NCBI GenBank assembly: GCA_963812255.1
Contig: CAWEUM010000005.1
Location: 1,054,001 to 1,118,000 of the forward strand
Source: DATJGR01 sp963812255
GTDB lineage: Bacteria; Pseudomonadota; Gammaproteobacteria; Pseudomonadales; Azotimanducaceae
Length of the DNA stretch: 64,000 nucleotides
Direction of reading: 5' to 3'
The position numbers and the translations under genes were made by a program. A model generated the notes under the pieces. That model was not told the DNA's origin, did no database searches, and worked only from the letters and a program-made list of their open reading frames with translations. Of the stretch, positions 52,036-59,626 are shown piece by piece (the first letter of the stretch is position 1; every line of letters starts with the position of its first letter).

Positions 52036-52327
52036 TTAGGGCTTTTCGATGCGCGTCACCTGCGATGCGACGCACTGCCAACGCCCGTCGCGTTTGACAT
52101 ATGTGTCAGTGAAGCGAAACGCCACTGACGTCGCTCTTCTCAAACACACCCTTCTGTGAATAACGACCTCTCACGAGGCCCATATTGCCGTAGACCATCG
52201 CCTTCATGTCGTCCGCATCAAGGCTCTCGAAGGTCAAAATGCCCTTTTGCAGCGCAACCATATCCGCAGTCTTGTCAGAGACTGCACCATCGCGGATAGT
52301 GTTTCGATGAGGCATCGTTTCATGCAT
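52036..52327 (-). pseudogene. Truncated and frameshifted DUF4440/NTF2-like gene
   Basis: The minus strand encodes FESLDADDMKAMVYGNMGLVRGRYSQKGVFEKSDVSG, the C-terminal half of a DUF4440 (SnoaL/NTF2-like) protein, then hits a stop at 52106 in frame. In the next frame the family sequence continues as FTDTYVKRDGRWQCVASQVTRIEKP to a TAA at 52036. The N-terminal half of the domain is not recognisable upstream. So it is both shortened and broken by a one-base shift near 52115, assuming no sequencing error. Confidence 0.75.
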
Positions 52328-52478
52328 CTGTCCTGAGTTGTCGTCGCGAACGTATTTCGCCGCGGCAGTACAGCGCGTTTCGCTGAGCTAACGATGAGTC
52401 AGCACGAACTACAGTGATCGGACGCAATCGGTGCCATCGGGCACCCGCCGAGTCCCGCTTACAGGCCATTGCGCGTTT

Positions 52479-54128
52479 TCAGCGACCGATGCGGAATTTG
52501 AGTTCCGGAAACAGCGCCTGGCCATCTTCAAGCACCTGGATCATATAGTCGCCGTCCGGCAGCACGCTGCCGCCGCTCAACATCAGTTGCCAGGTGCTTG
52601 AACCCTGCGCGGTTTTCACTGTCTCGCTCTGCTCGAGCAGGGTTGTACCGTTCATCATCCAGCGCAAATGTAGATTCAGCCCCGGTTTGGCATTCGCCCA
52701 TGCGTATTCGGCCTCCATCCGGTGTACCCCAGTCGGGAAATCCGGACCTGGCGCGTCCTCATTGTCCGACCGAATGAACAGCGCCTGCAGCACAGATGTC
52801 GAGTGAAATCCCGGAAGGTGTGTCGGCGCAGGCACCGATGGCGAATCGCCCGTAGAAATGCGGATTTCGACACGGCGGTTTGCCTGATGGTCCTCCTCCG
52901 TAGTCCCTGTTCGCAGCGGGTGGCTCTCACCTGCGCCCGTCGCAGTCAATCGGCTCGCCATGACGCCCTTCGCCTGAAGCCAGCGGCTCACGGCCTGGGC
53001 ACGCCGCTCCGAGAGGGCCTGGTTGTAACTTTCGTCGCCGCGTACATCCGTGTGGCCCACAATGGCGACGCCCGCTGAGGGGTGCGCGTTTACCACTGTC
53101 AAAAGATTATTGAGCGAATCCTCCGCAGCCGGCTTGATTTCCGCACTATCGAAGCCAAACAGCACGTCTGCGGCCAGATCAATGTGAATCTCCGTAGGCG
53201 TGACGTCGGCTGCGAGTGCTTTGAGTGCCCCTTCAAGCCCGAGAGTCCGCCCAGCGGTTGCGATACCGGCCGACGTCGCTCCGCCCAGTCCCGTCAACTG
53301 TATTCCCTCCAGAGGCATGAATCCGGGGAGCAGCAGGTCTACCTGCTGCACGTCGTCCGGCGGAGCTTCAAACGAGAGGCTCATGAGCTGCGTAGCCCCT
53401 GGAGCCACTGAATTGAGCCAGAATCGTCCACCGTCACTGCCGTCGCTCTTCGGCTGGGCGACGTATTGACCTTCAGCGTCCTTGAGCACGGTGAACTCGC
53501 GCTTGCCCACTCCATCGAAGACAGAAACGTCGCGGTATTTCAATGCGCCGAGATTCGCGCGCACGCTCGCAGAGTTGTTCACCTTCAGGCGCAAGTCGAG
53601 TTGCCCACGGGCTCGTCGTGCCGAAACCAGCGTGAGGCGAAGTCCAACGGGCGTACTAGACGCGGTGCCAATGGTCTCCGGAGCGCCCTCGGTGACCGCG
53701 ACGTCATCGAACGGGAACATGAGCGGGGCTTCGACGCTCACCATAGATCCTGGAGCGATTGGTTCAAACAGCATCCAAATCAACGCTTCCCCGCCCGGCG
53801 GCAGCCTCACCACCCACCGCCCCCCGTTGTTCCAGTCGCTGACCGGGCCCGCAAGGTAGTGACCCTCTGCATCCTTGATGCCGAAGTGTTTCTGGCGCGT
53901 GTCCGGATCCACTAGCGTGAGCTGGTTGAAGGACAGAAGTTTCCCCGAGATCACATTACTGCTCCCATTTGCGATGCGCAGTGCCAGACGGACCACGCCT
54001 TCGTTCTGCCTCAGCTCAACAAGCGTGGCAGTGACACCCGGGATCGACGTCTCAACTGGACCGGCAAAGCAAAGCGGCGAAACAACACATGTCACCAGGA
54101 TTGAAATAGCCCACTTCGTCACTCGCAT
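52479..54128 (-). CDS. OmpA-family outer-membrane protein with duplicated N-terminal domain
   Basis: A 549-aa exported protein. Signal peptide at 1-22 (ISILVTCVVSPLCFA), then two similar domains, around 77-145 (FGIKDAEGHYLAGPVSD, MLFEPIAPG) and 205-275 (FTVLKDAEGQYVAQPKSD, LSFEAPPDD), then an OmpA-like peptidoglycan-binding domain with FGFDSAEIKPAAEDSL, GHTDVRGDESYNQALSERRAQAV and NRRVEI near 315-430, then a unique C-terminal domain. It probably anchors the outer membrane to the wall. GGGGGG precedes the ATG at 54128. The duplication is unusual for OmpA-domain proteins. Confidence 0.87.
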   Translation of the reverse strand: MRVTKWAISILVTCVVSPLCFAGPVETSIPGVTATLVELRQNEGVVRLALRIANGSSNVISGKLLSFNQLTLVDPDTRQKHFGIKDAEGHYLAGPVSDWNNGGRWVVRLPPGGEALIWMLFEPIAPGSMVSVEAPLMFPFDDVAVTEGAPETIGTASSTPVGLRLTLVSARRARGQLDLRLKVNNSASVRANLGALKYRDVSVFDGVGKREFTVLKDAEGQYVAQPKSDGSDGGRFWLNSVAPGATQLMSLSFEAPPDDVQQVDLLLPGFMPLEGIQLTGLGGATSAGIATAGRTLGLEGALKALAADVTPTEIHIDLAADVLFGFDSAEIKPAAEDSLNNLLTVVNAHPSAGVAIVGHTDVRGDESYNQALSERRAQAVSRWLQAKGVMASRLTATGAGESHPLRTGTTEEDHQANRRVEIRISTGDSPSVPAPTHLPGFHSTSVLQALFIRSDNEDAPGPDFPTGVHRMEAEYAWANAKPGLNLHLRWMMNGTTLLEQSETVKTAQGSSTWQLMLSGGSVLPDGDYMIQVLEDGQALFPELKFRIGR

Positions 54129-54532
54129 GATCGCCCCCCCTTCGGCTAGTCGGTGGAATGTAGCACCGGTGGCGCTCGCCAATGCGACCGTCCGTCGCGC
54201 GCCTCGCCGTCCCGCGGCTTCGCCGCAAGGGGTCGGACTCCTGCATCTCCTCACCGCGAGCGCTTTTCCAGGTATCCAACGACAATTCCAAGGGTCGACG
54301 ACTACGATTCTTCATGCGATCTATGGGCAATCCAGCTTCTACCGCGGCGTCTATCAGATTGCCGTCAGGCCTAGGCCAGTAACGATCCGTTTCCGCTACA
54401 TAGACAACCTGTTGGCGCAGCCAGCCCCCACGTGCGAGACGTACCCGATGTTTCCCCAATGGCAGGCCTGCGCGCGTGGGACACTTTGGAATTCCTGGTG
54501 GCGTTGGATGAAAGTCGAGGCATACATAGCAA
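54129..54532. other. Intergenic region with no recognised gene
   Basis: Long open frames are present on both strands (for example minus 54708 to 54052) but they overlap the signal-peptide end of the OmpA-family gene, carry no family resemblance and look like composition effects. No RNA gene or clear promoter was seen. Confidence 0.4.
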
Positions 54533-54574
54533 CGCCCCCTAGCGGAATTGTTTAAACAATTGCCGCAACTTGCG
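54533..54574. repeat. Dispersed palindrome-containing repeat, copy 2
   Basis: Starts CGCCCCCTAGC as in copy 1 and contains the perfect palindrome AATTGTTTAAACAATT, followed by GCCGCAACTTGCG. It lies between the OmpA-family gene and a short truncated open frame at 54669-54863 and may have contributed to that truncation. Confidence 0.5.
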
Positions 54575-54668
54575 TATGGCAAACTCTGCCTTTGCCCGTC
54601 GGCCAGTCTGCACGCCGTCGACGTGAAGGCATGTAGCGTTCCGGCGCGCATACGGATACCGAGAGGGT

Positions 54669-54863
54669 TCAATGCCGCGGTGCAACGATGGCAGTGATCA
54701 CGAACCACAGGATTGAAAGACGGCGCTGAGATCGGTACAGATCGAGTTGGTCAAGTTTTAGCGGCCGGAGCACTGTTCGATACTCGAATCCGAGTTCCTT
54801 CGACCGCCCCCAGAGCGACATCCGCTTGCCGTTGTACTGGTAAGTAGTGCTCAACGACGGCAT
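54669..54863 (-). CDS. Short hypothetical protein, possible truncated membrane-protein fragment
   Basis: A 64-aa frame reading YNGKRMSLWGRSKELGFEY and ending in a hydrophobic stretch LSILWFVITAIVA just before the stop. The composition is protein-like, but the hydrophobic segment looks cut, and no stronger reading continues in another frame. No clear ribosome-binding site. It could be the N-terminus of a gene interrupted near repeat copy 2. Function unknown. Confidence 0.3.
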   Translation of the reverse strand: MPSLSTTYQYNGKRMSLWGRSKELGFEYRTVLRPLKLDQLDLYRSQRRLSILWFVITAIVAPRH

Positions 54864-55297
54864 TGTGTCGCGTTCTTTGGGTGCTCGCGTCCGAAAAACC
54901 GTGCGGAAGCGAAGCAGAAGTTGTCCGGTCGGTGTCGGTCGAGTCAAGAACCAGGCGCATGGCAGTCCGATGTGCTCGCTGGTTGGCTGATCGACGGACT
55001 TTCAGGTTCGTATGCGCACGGTAGAGACACGCCGATCACGATTGTCGTCCATGTCCGCCTTCGCCGTCAGCATGACGGGGCCGCGTCCATCGTTCAGCCA
55101 CGTCCTTCGAAATGGTCGAACAGGTTCGAAACCAGCGCTCGATTGCCTTCGATACCGAGGAGCCGCATCCGTACCGTCCAGTTGTCGGTCGCAGAGCATG
55201 CCACGTGGCATGTCAGAAAAATTTCGGCAAGCGATCACACAATCATGCCGCATCCGCGCGAACCCGCGACCGACCGTTAGGTGGCCCGCGCAATCGC
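54864..55297. other. 434-bp intergenic region without a supported gene
   Basis: Open frames exist on both strands but none shows a ribosome-binding site with a family-like sequence. I see no tRNA, terminator or repeat here. Confidence 0.4.
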
Positions 55298-55696
55298 CTA
55301 GGAATGCGGTGTCGATGGTTTGAGCTTCGCGGCAGCGTCCTCCTTCGCTTCCTTTGCCTCCTGTGCCGCCGATTCGTGTCTCCGCGACAGAATTTTGCCG
55401 GTACCTGCGTCCACAGCGACTTCCTCGATACCCTTCGCGCCCTCGACCCGGATATCGAAGGAATAGATCAAACAACCGCCCTCGCTTTCGAGTTCGCCCG
55501 CCGAAATGCTCGCCGCGGCCGCGAAATCCGCGAATCCCCGAAGTGCAACCTTCTGCGCATCGGCCAACGTTACTTTGGCCAGACCCTGCAATGCAGAGTC
55601 TGGGGTGCCTTTTGGCGGGTGAATACCGCAGGGTTTCTCCGCTGCTGAGGCCGAGACCGAAAGAAACAGAAGCAACAACGCATATGTGTGATTCAC
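55298..55696 (-). CDS. PepSY domain-containing exported protein
   Basis: A 132-aa protein with a signal peptide at residues 1-18 (ALLLLFLSVSASA) and one PepSY domain: KVTLADAQKVALRG, a central GGCLIYSFDIRVEGAKGIEEVAVDAGTGKILSRR. PepSY domains bind or inhibit peptidases in the periplasm. The tail is a charged Ala/Glu/Lys stretch. The start is GTG at 55696 with AGGA 7-8 bp upstream. It is isolated in a gene-poor stretch. Confidence 0.88.
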   Translation of the reverse strand: MNHTYALLLLFLSVSASAAEKPCGIHPPKGTPDSALQGLAKVTLADAQKVALRGFADFAAAASISAGELESEGGCLIYSFDIRVEGAKGIEEVAVDAGTGKILSRRHESAAQEAKEAKEDAAAKLKPSTPHS

Positions 55697-56131
55697 TTAT
55701 TTTCCTGGCGGCGAGGTGCCATTCGCATGGTGACTGAGACGGTCATCAGCGTCGGTACGTTGTCGCACCTAGATGCATCGCGCCGATGCCATGCGTGTGT
55801 GCGCGCCGCTACAGAACAGACGAGTTGCGGCCAGAGCCAGGCGCGTAGTCTGAGCGCGTCGCATTACATGATGAACCATGAACCAGACTCACGCGTACGC
55901 AACCGTTAGAGGGGCATTTCGAAAACAATCTGTCGCAACCTCCTACGCTGCAAAATGCCTACCACCAACGGTTTAGCCGAAACCCGACGAGCGCTGCCAC
56001 GCAAAACCCGCGTTGTCGTACACGAGCACCCGCAAGAGACAGATTTGCGCGCCGGCATGGCTCTACATGCGGAGTAGCCATCCGAAGAACGCAAGGAGCG
56101 CACCGATGCGGTCGGCTAGGAGGTCAACCAA
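55697..56131. other. 435-bp intergenic region holding repeat copy 3
   Basis: Apart from the diverged repeat at 55904-55949, no feature was seen. The last 20 bp include the AGGAGG ribosome-binding site of the acyltransferase gene. Confidence 0.4.
55904..55949. repeat. Dispersed repeat, diverged copy 3
   Basis: Reads GTTAGAGGGGCATTTCGAAA followed by ACAATCTGTCGCAACCTCC and TACGC. It shares with copies 1 and 2 the order of a CT/AG-rich block, a TTTCGAAAAC-like centre and a (G)CAAC-TCCTACGC end, but identity is lower, so membership is tentative. Confidence 0.3.
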
Positions 56132-57100
56132 TTGGCTCGACTGATCTTTGCCAGCGCCTTTGACCGGCATGCGAAACGGTATCATTTGCTGCGCGCGCTA
56201 CTCTTTCGGTTCGAGGCATCAGTTGTGTTGTCTCTCTGGTGGCTCTTTCGAGCTATTCCGATCGACTACGCCGCACGATTGGGACGCTTCATCGTCGGTC
56301 GTCTGGGACCCCACTGCGCAAAAGCGGCTATCGTAAGAGCGAATCTGACGATCGCATTCCCGAGCCTGGACGTGAGAGCCATCGACAAGTTGGCTCGTCG
56401 AACGTGGCGCAACGTAGGGTCGGTGTTCGGGGAATATTCAGCTCTTGAGCGAATTGCGGTCGGCAATCAGCGCGCCCGTCTGCAGGTGGTTGATTGTTGC
56501 GGACTCGACGTGTATCGACGACGAGAGCGTTCCGCCGTCTTCGTCGGCGCCCACCTTGCGAATTGGGAGATCATGGCGCTTGCGCTCGCCCAGCAAGGCG
56601 TACCGTTGCTGGGCTTTTACGGACCCTTGCAGAACCCCCACCTCGCAGCGCTGATGAAGCACGTGCGCGCACGTTTGGGCTACCGCATGCTCCAAAGGGG
56701 TCGATCTATGCGACCGTTGATCACGCATGTGCGCAACGGAGGGAGCTTGGGCACCCTGTTGGCGATTCCTGCGAAGGATGGCATTCATGTGCCGTTCTTC
56801 GGGGAGCAGATGCGCTCCGCGTCCACACCCGCACGGATGGCACTCAAGTATTCATGCGACATCGTCCCGGTCAGGACTCAGCGCGTTGGGACAGCACGAT
56901 TTCGCGTCACGGTATACCCAGCGCTCGAGCTGCCTCCCTTGGAAGAAACCATCGATGAAGCGACGCGCACGTTCGCGATCATGCGGCAACTGAATGGCCT
57001 GGCGGAGCAGTGGATTCGCAGACAACCGGGCCAATGGATGTGTGCGAGCCGGCGGTGGGACAAGTCGGTCTATCGTGCCAATGGATTCAAGATCGGCTGA
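56132..57100 (+). CDS. LpxL/HtrB-family lipid A (lysophospholipid) acyltransferase
   Basis: A 322-aa inner-membrane acyltransferase that adds a secondary acyl chain to lipid A or a related lysolipid. A hydrophobic N-terminal helix (SVVLSLWWLFRAIPI, about 30-44) anchors it. The catalytic HxxxxE is in GAHLANWEI (His141, Glu146), and the AIPAKDGIHVPFFG segment corresponds to the second motif. The start is TTG at 56132 with a perfect AGGAGG 9-10 bp upstream. It stands alone in a sparse region, away from other lipid A genes, so it may be an accessory or acquired copy. Confidence 0.9.
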   Translation: MARLIFASAFDRHAKRYHLLRALLFRFEASVVLSLWWLFRAIPIDYAARLGRFIVGRLGPHCAKAAIVRANLTIAFPSLDVRAIDKLARRTWRNVGSVFGEYSALERIAVGNQRARLQVVDCCGLDVYRRRERSAVFVGAHLANWEIMALALAQQGVPLLGFYGPLQNPHLAALMKHVRARLGYRMLQRGRSMRPLITHVRNGGSLGTLLAIPAKDGIHVPFFGEQMRSASTPARMALKYSCDIVPVRTQRVGTARFRVTVYPALELPPLEETIDEATRTFAIMRQLNGLAEQWIRRQPGQWMCASRRWDKSVYRANGFKIG

Positions 57101-57226
57101 TGACTGAAGTTCCGCCCATGGGACCCGTCTTAGTCAAAATCGGGGGTGCCGGATCGCCGTCCACCTGAAACCTCGACGACTAGGACCCCTTTCGACTTTC
57201 AGATTCGCTCCTTCCCCTTTCGATCA

Positions 57227-57454
57227 ATGCCGTTGTCATCGGGCCACCACGCGACAGGAGCAGAGAACAATGGGCAAGCGTTGCCGACTCTGAACGGCGT
57301 GACAGAGTGTGAGCGTGCAACGCCGCCGCTCGATCTGCCTACGGAGATCGCCGATCTCAAGGCTGCACTCGCCCAGCTGGCGGCGCGCGTCGGCGAGCTC
57401 GAAAGGGCAGACTCTTCCCCTTTTTTCATATCTGTCACACGGCAGCGCACGTAG
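57227..57454 (+). CDS. Small hypothetical protein with a coiled-coil segment
   Basis: A 75-aa frame whose second half, IADLKAALAQLAARVGELERA, is a plausible short coiled coil. No ribosome-binding site is clear before the ATG at 57227, and no family is recognised; it may be a remnant. Weak call. Confidence 0.3.
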   Translation: MPLSSGHHATGAENNGQALPTLNGVTECERATPPLDLPTEIADLKAALAQLAARVGELERADSSPFFISVTRQRT

Positions 57455-57821
57455 ATCGCGGTGGTCGGCAACGAACGCGTCCTCGGCATTTCGTTCACGT
57501 CAGGTAGTACACATACCGGTTTTAGGTGTGATGAGGCTTGGCTACTTCGGCTAGCGCGACATCTGCCCAACCATTCGACTCGGCCGCGCGGACTGTCAAA
57601 TGGCGGTGTGCGGTTTCGAGAGGACGTCTCTCGGTGGAATTCCCTGCTTCGCCGGGAATCTACAGGGAAAACCTCCTAGATCAGCGCGAAATCGCAATTC
57701 TGCTCGGTATTGTCCGCGCCATTTCAAACAGTTGCGCGATCTCCCTATTCTCGCGATCACGGAGATTCATGTTCAGAACAGTCGGCTTTAGGCTACGAGC
57801 TCGCTTCGTCGTCAAGCCGGA
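57455..57821. other. Intergenic region without a recognised gene
   Basis: No supported coding frame, hairpin or repeat was seen in this 367-bp stretch; it separates the weak coiled-coil frame from a small minus-strand membrane protein. Confidence 0.4.
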
Positions 57822-57947
57822 CTATTTTTTTGATCGATTGGTGATCGCAACGACAAGCAAGACTATGGCAAGCGCGCCGATCACGCCCCAAATCCACATC
57901 CCTCCGCCCATGACTCCGCTCATCCAACCGCCCATGTGATTCGGCAT
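57822..57947 (-). CDS. 41-residue Met/Gly-rich single-pass membrane protein
   Basis: A very short protein starting MPNHMGGWMSGVMGGGMW, followed by a hydrophobic helix (IGALAIVLLVVAI) and a basic end NRSKK. The Met-rich N-terminal half with six methionines and the following helix resemble small membrane proteins often found near copper-resistance or SHOCT genes; Met clusters could bind Cu(I). GGAG lies nine bases before the ATG at 57947. The positive-inside end predicts N-terminus out. No metal genes are adjacent, so the role is open. Confidence 0.65.
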   Translation of the reverse strand: MPNHMGGWMSGVMGGGMWIWGVIGALAIVLLVVAITNRSKK

Positions 57948-58101
57948 CAGTTGAAGCTCCGTTTGTTGGTACCACGGCGATAATTTATGTGTCGGGTCAC
58001 GGTTGTATTTTCAGCAACCGCGCATTGACTCGTCGCGCGACTGCGGTGGTGGCGCCACGAATGGCGTATACACCGCAGTTCGGAGCGTTGCGGAACAGCG
58101 A

Positions 58102-58677
58102 CTAATACTTGTAGCTCAGTATGGGGTCCGTTGGTCCCGCAGTTGAACTGTGATCCCGCTGCTCCTGCTGGCGCCGGTGAATGCGGAACACCATTTGTCG
58201 ATGCTTTTCGCCAAGCCAGTCCTCTCGACTCAGGTGAGCATCCTTCCCTCGCAGCGTTTCCTGCTCTTCCCGGTACTTGCAAAATTCCCGATAGCCGTCC
58301 AACTCATGCTTGACCTCTCGAATCACTAGCTCCGCCATCAGCGCATCATCGAGAAATCCCAGACCAGGAATCTTGTCAGGGATCATGTCACTGGGGTCGG
58401 CGAAGTAGCTGATCGCTGCCCTGATGCGCCGTCGATCCTTCTCCTCGAGCGGCCACTCTTGATCCTCCAGCATCGAGATCAACATGCCGAGGTCGTCTAG
58501 GCGCATACGAACGTACGCCGGTGCATTTGCCTTCTTGCTCTCTTCCAGCAATCGCCGCGCGGATTCGACGAGCTCGTTTTCTTCACGTTTCGAATTTCGC
58601 TGCCAGGTAGCATCCATGACCTTCCGATAGTAGTCGAGGTCGTCGTCGCTGAGATCTAGCTCAAGTTTCATTGGCAT
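58102..58677 (-). CDS. DUF1232 (YkvA) family protein
   Basis: A 191-aa protein whose centre, AISYFADPSDMIPDKIPGLGFLDDALMAELVIREVKHELDGY, is a DUF1232/YkvA domain, residues about 90-130. The N-terminal 85 residues are charged and helical; the C-terminal 50 are polar. The family is associated with membranes but no function is known; here no strong transmembrane helix is present. GGAGG lies upstream of the ATG at 58677. Confidence 0.87.
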   Translation of the reverse strand: MPMKLELDLSDDDLDYYRKVMDATWQRNSKREENELVESARRLLEESKKANAPAYVRMRLDDLGMLISMLEDQEWPLEEKDRRRIRAAISYFADPSDMIPDKIPGLGFLDDALMAELVIREVKHELDGYREFCKYREEQETLRGKDAHLSREDWLGEKHRQMVFRIHRRQQEQRDHSSTAGPTDPILSYKY

Positions 58678-59440
58678 TGCCTTTCCCTCCGTTGAACCCT
58701 TTGAATCCTCGGCGAATCGTTTCAGGCACTATCTTGGGCGACACCGTAACTTCACCGACGGCAGTATCGTCGAGCGTGATTCAACCACGCGCCCGACCCG
58801 CGAGTTTGTACGGCACCGAACGTAGAATGGCGGTGGTCCGACGATTCGACCTGCAGAAGGCCTGCAGATCGTGGCTGGAAATGGGCGAGCAGCGGCGTAC
58901 CTCGAGGGATGCAATTGGCATCATTCCATCCGGCCGTGCATCTACGCTGTCAGCAGCAGGACTGTGCGCTGACGCTGGCCGAGGATTCGAGGAATACTAT
59001 GCGGCCAACGCTGGAAAGGGGATGGCGTCGGGCCGCTGGGCGAGCTGGGCATGGCGGTCTTGAGCGCGACGATCTCCGTGAGCAGGTTCGGCGGCTTCGG
59101 CCTTACGGGTTACGGTGTCACCCTAGTCCGCGTTTACGCGTTACGCGTTGCGGCCTTAGGGGCAGACTCTCCAGTAGCGTCTCTTCGATTGCGTCGATCC
59201 GTTGGACGACCTAGGTCTTCTATATCGGAGCCTGGAAGATATGGAAGAACCCGCCGAGGTGTGAGGCGCATCGGAAGATCATGATGCGTCCAGACATCGA
59301 AACCTGCTCGTTAGGCGTACGCCTCGAACCGACGGAGGGACGCTTCATTGAGGGAATTTCAGTGTTGCGTACGTGGAATTGTGCGTACAAACACACCACA
59401 CAGAAAATCCCCAATTAGATCTGCATGCTACGGAGATATC
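58678..59440. other. 763-bp intergenic region with a probable decayed gene
   Basis: On the plus strand two frames appear to share one broken sequence: HLRCQQQDCALTLAE (to about 58983) continues in another frame as GFEEYYAANAGKG (from about 58982), then stops at 59063. The joined reading looks protein-like and suggests a gene destroyed by frameshifts, but I cannot assign a family with confidence. No intact gene is seen up to the tRNA. Confidence 0.35.
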
Positions 59441-59530
59441 TGGCGGAGAGACAGGGATTCGAACCCTGGAAACCGGTAAGGGTTTACTTGATTTCGAGTC
59501 AAGCGCCTTCGACCACTCGGCCATCTCTCC
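59441..59530 (-). tRNA. tRNA-Ser (anticodon CGA)
   Basis: The minus strand folds as a 90-nt class II tRNA: acceptor GGAGAGA pairs with TCTCTCC before G and an encoded CCA; the D-arm reads TGGCCGAGTGGTCGAAGGC, the anticodon arm CTTGA-CTCGAAA-TCAAG gives anticodon CGA, a long variable arm follows (TAAACCCTTACCGGTTTC), and the T-arm is AGGGTTCGAATCCCT. The long variable arm and G73 identify tRNA-Ser, reading UCG. tRNA 3' ends are common integration sites, but no integrase is nearby. Confidence 0.96.
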
Positions 59531-59626
59531 GGGGCGGCATTTTCCTTGAGTGATCGGACCATTGCCAGCGTTGAATGCCGCATGGTATGCGTGGTCCATA
59601 GGCCAGCGTAAGTTCGGGGGAAGAAC

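Noticed and set aside
54052..54708. 218-codon minus-strand open frame spanning the upstream region of the OmpA-family gene
   Set aside because: It overlaps the signal-peptide end of that gene in another frame, contains repeat copy 2, and shows no recognisable domain or ribosome-binding site.
51840..59400. Integron cassette array
   Set aside because: GTTAG heptamers and palindromic repeats are suggestive, but no intI gene, no paired R/L boxes and no regular one-gene-per-site spacing were found; kept only as a hypothesis in the findings.
59441..59530. Genomic island inserted at the tRNA-Ser
   Set aside because: No integrase, no direct repeat of the tRNA 3' end and no phage or plasmid genes are visible within the window.
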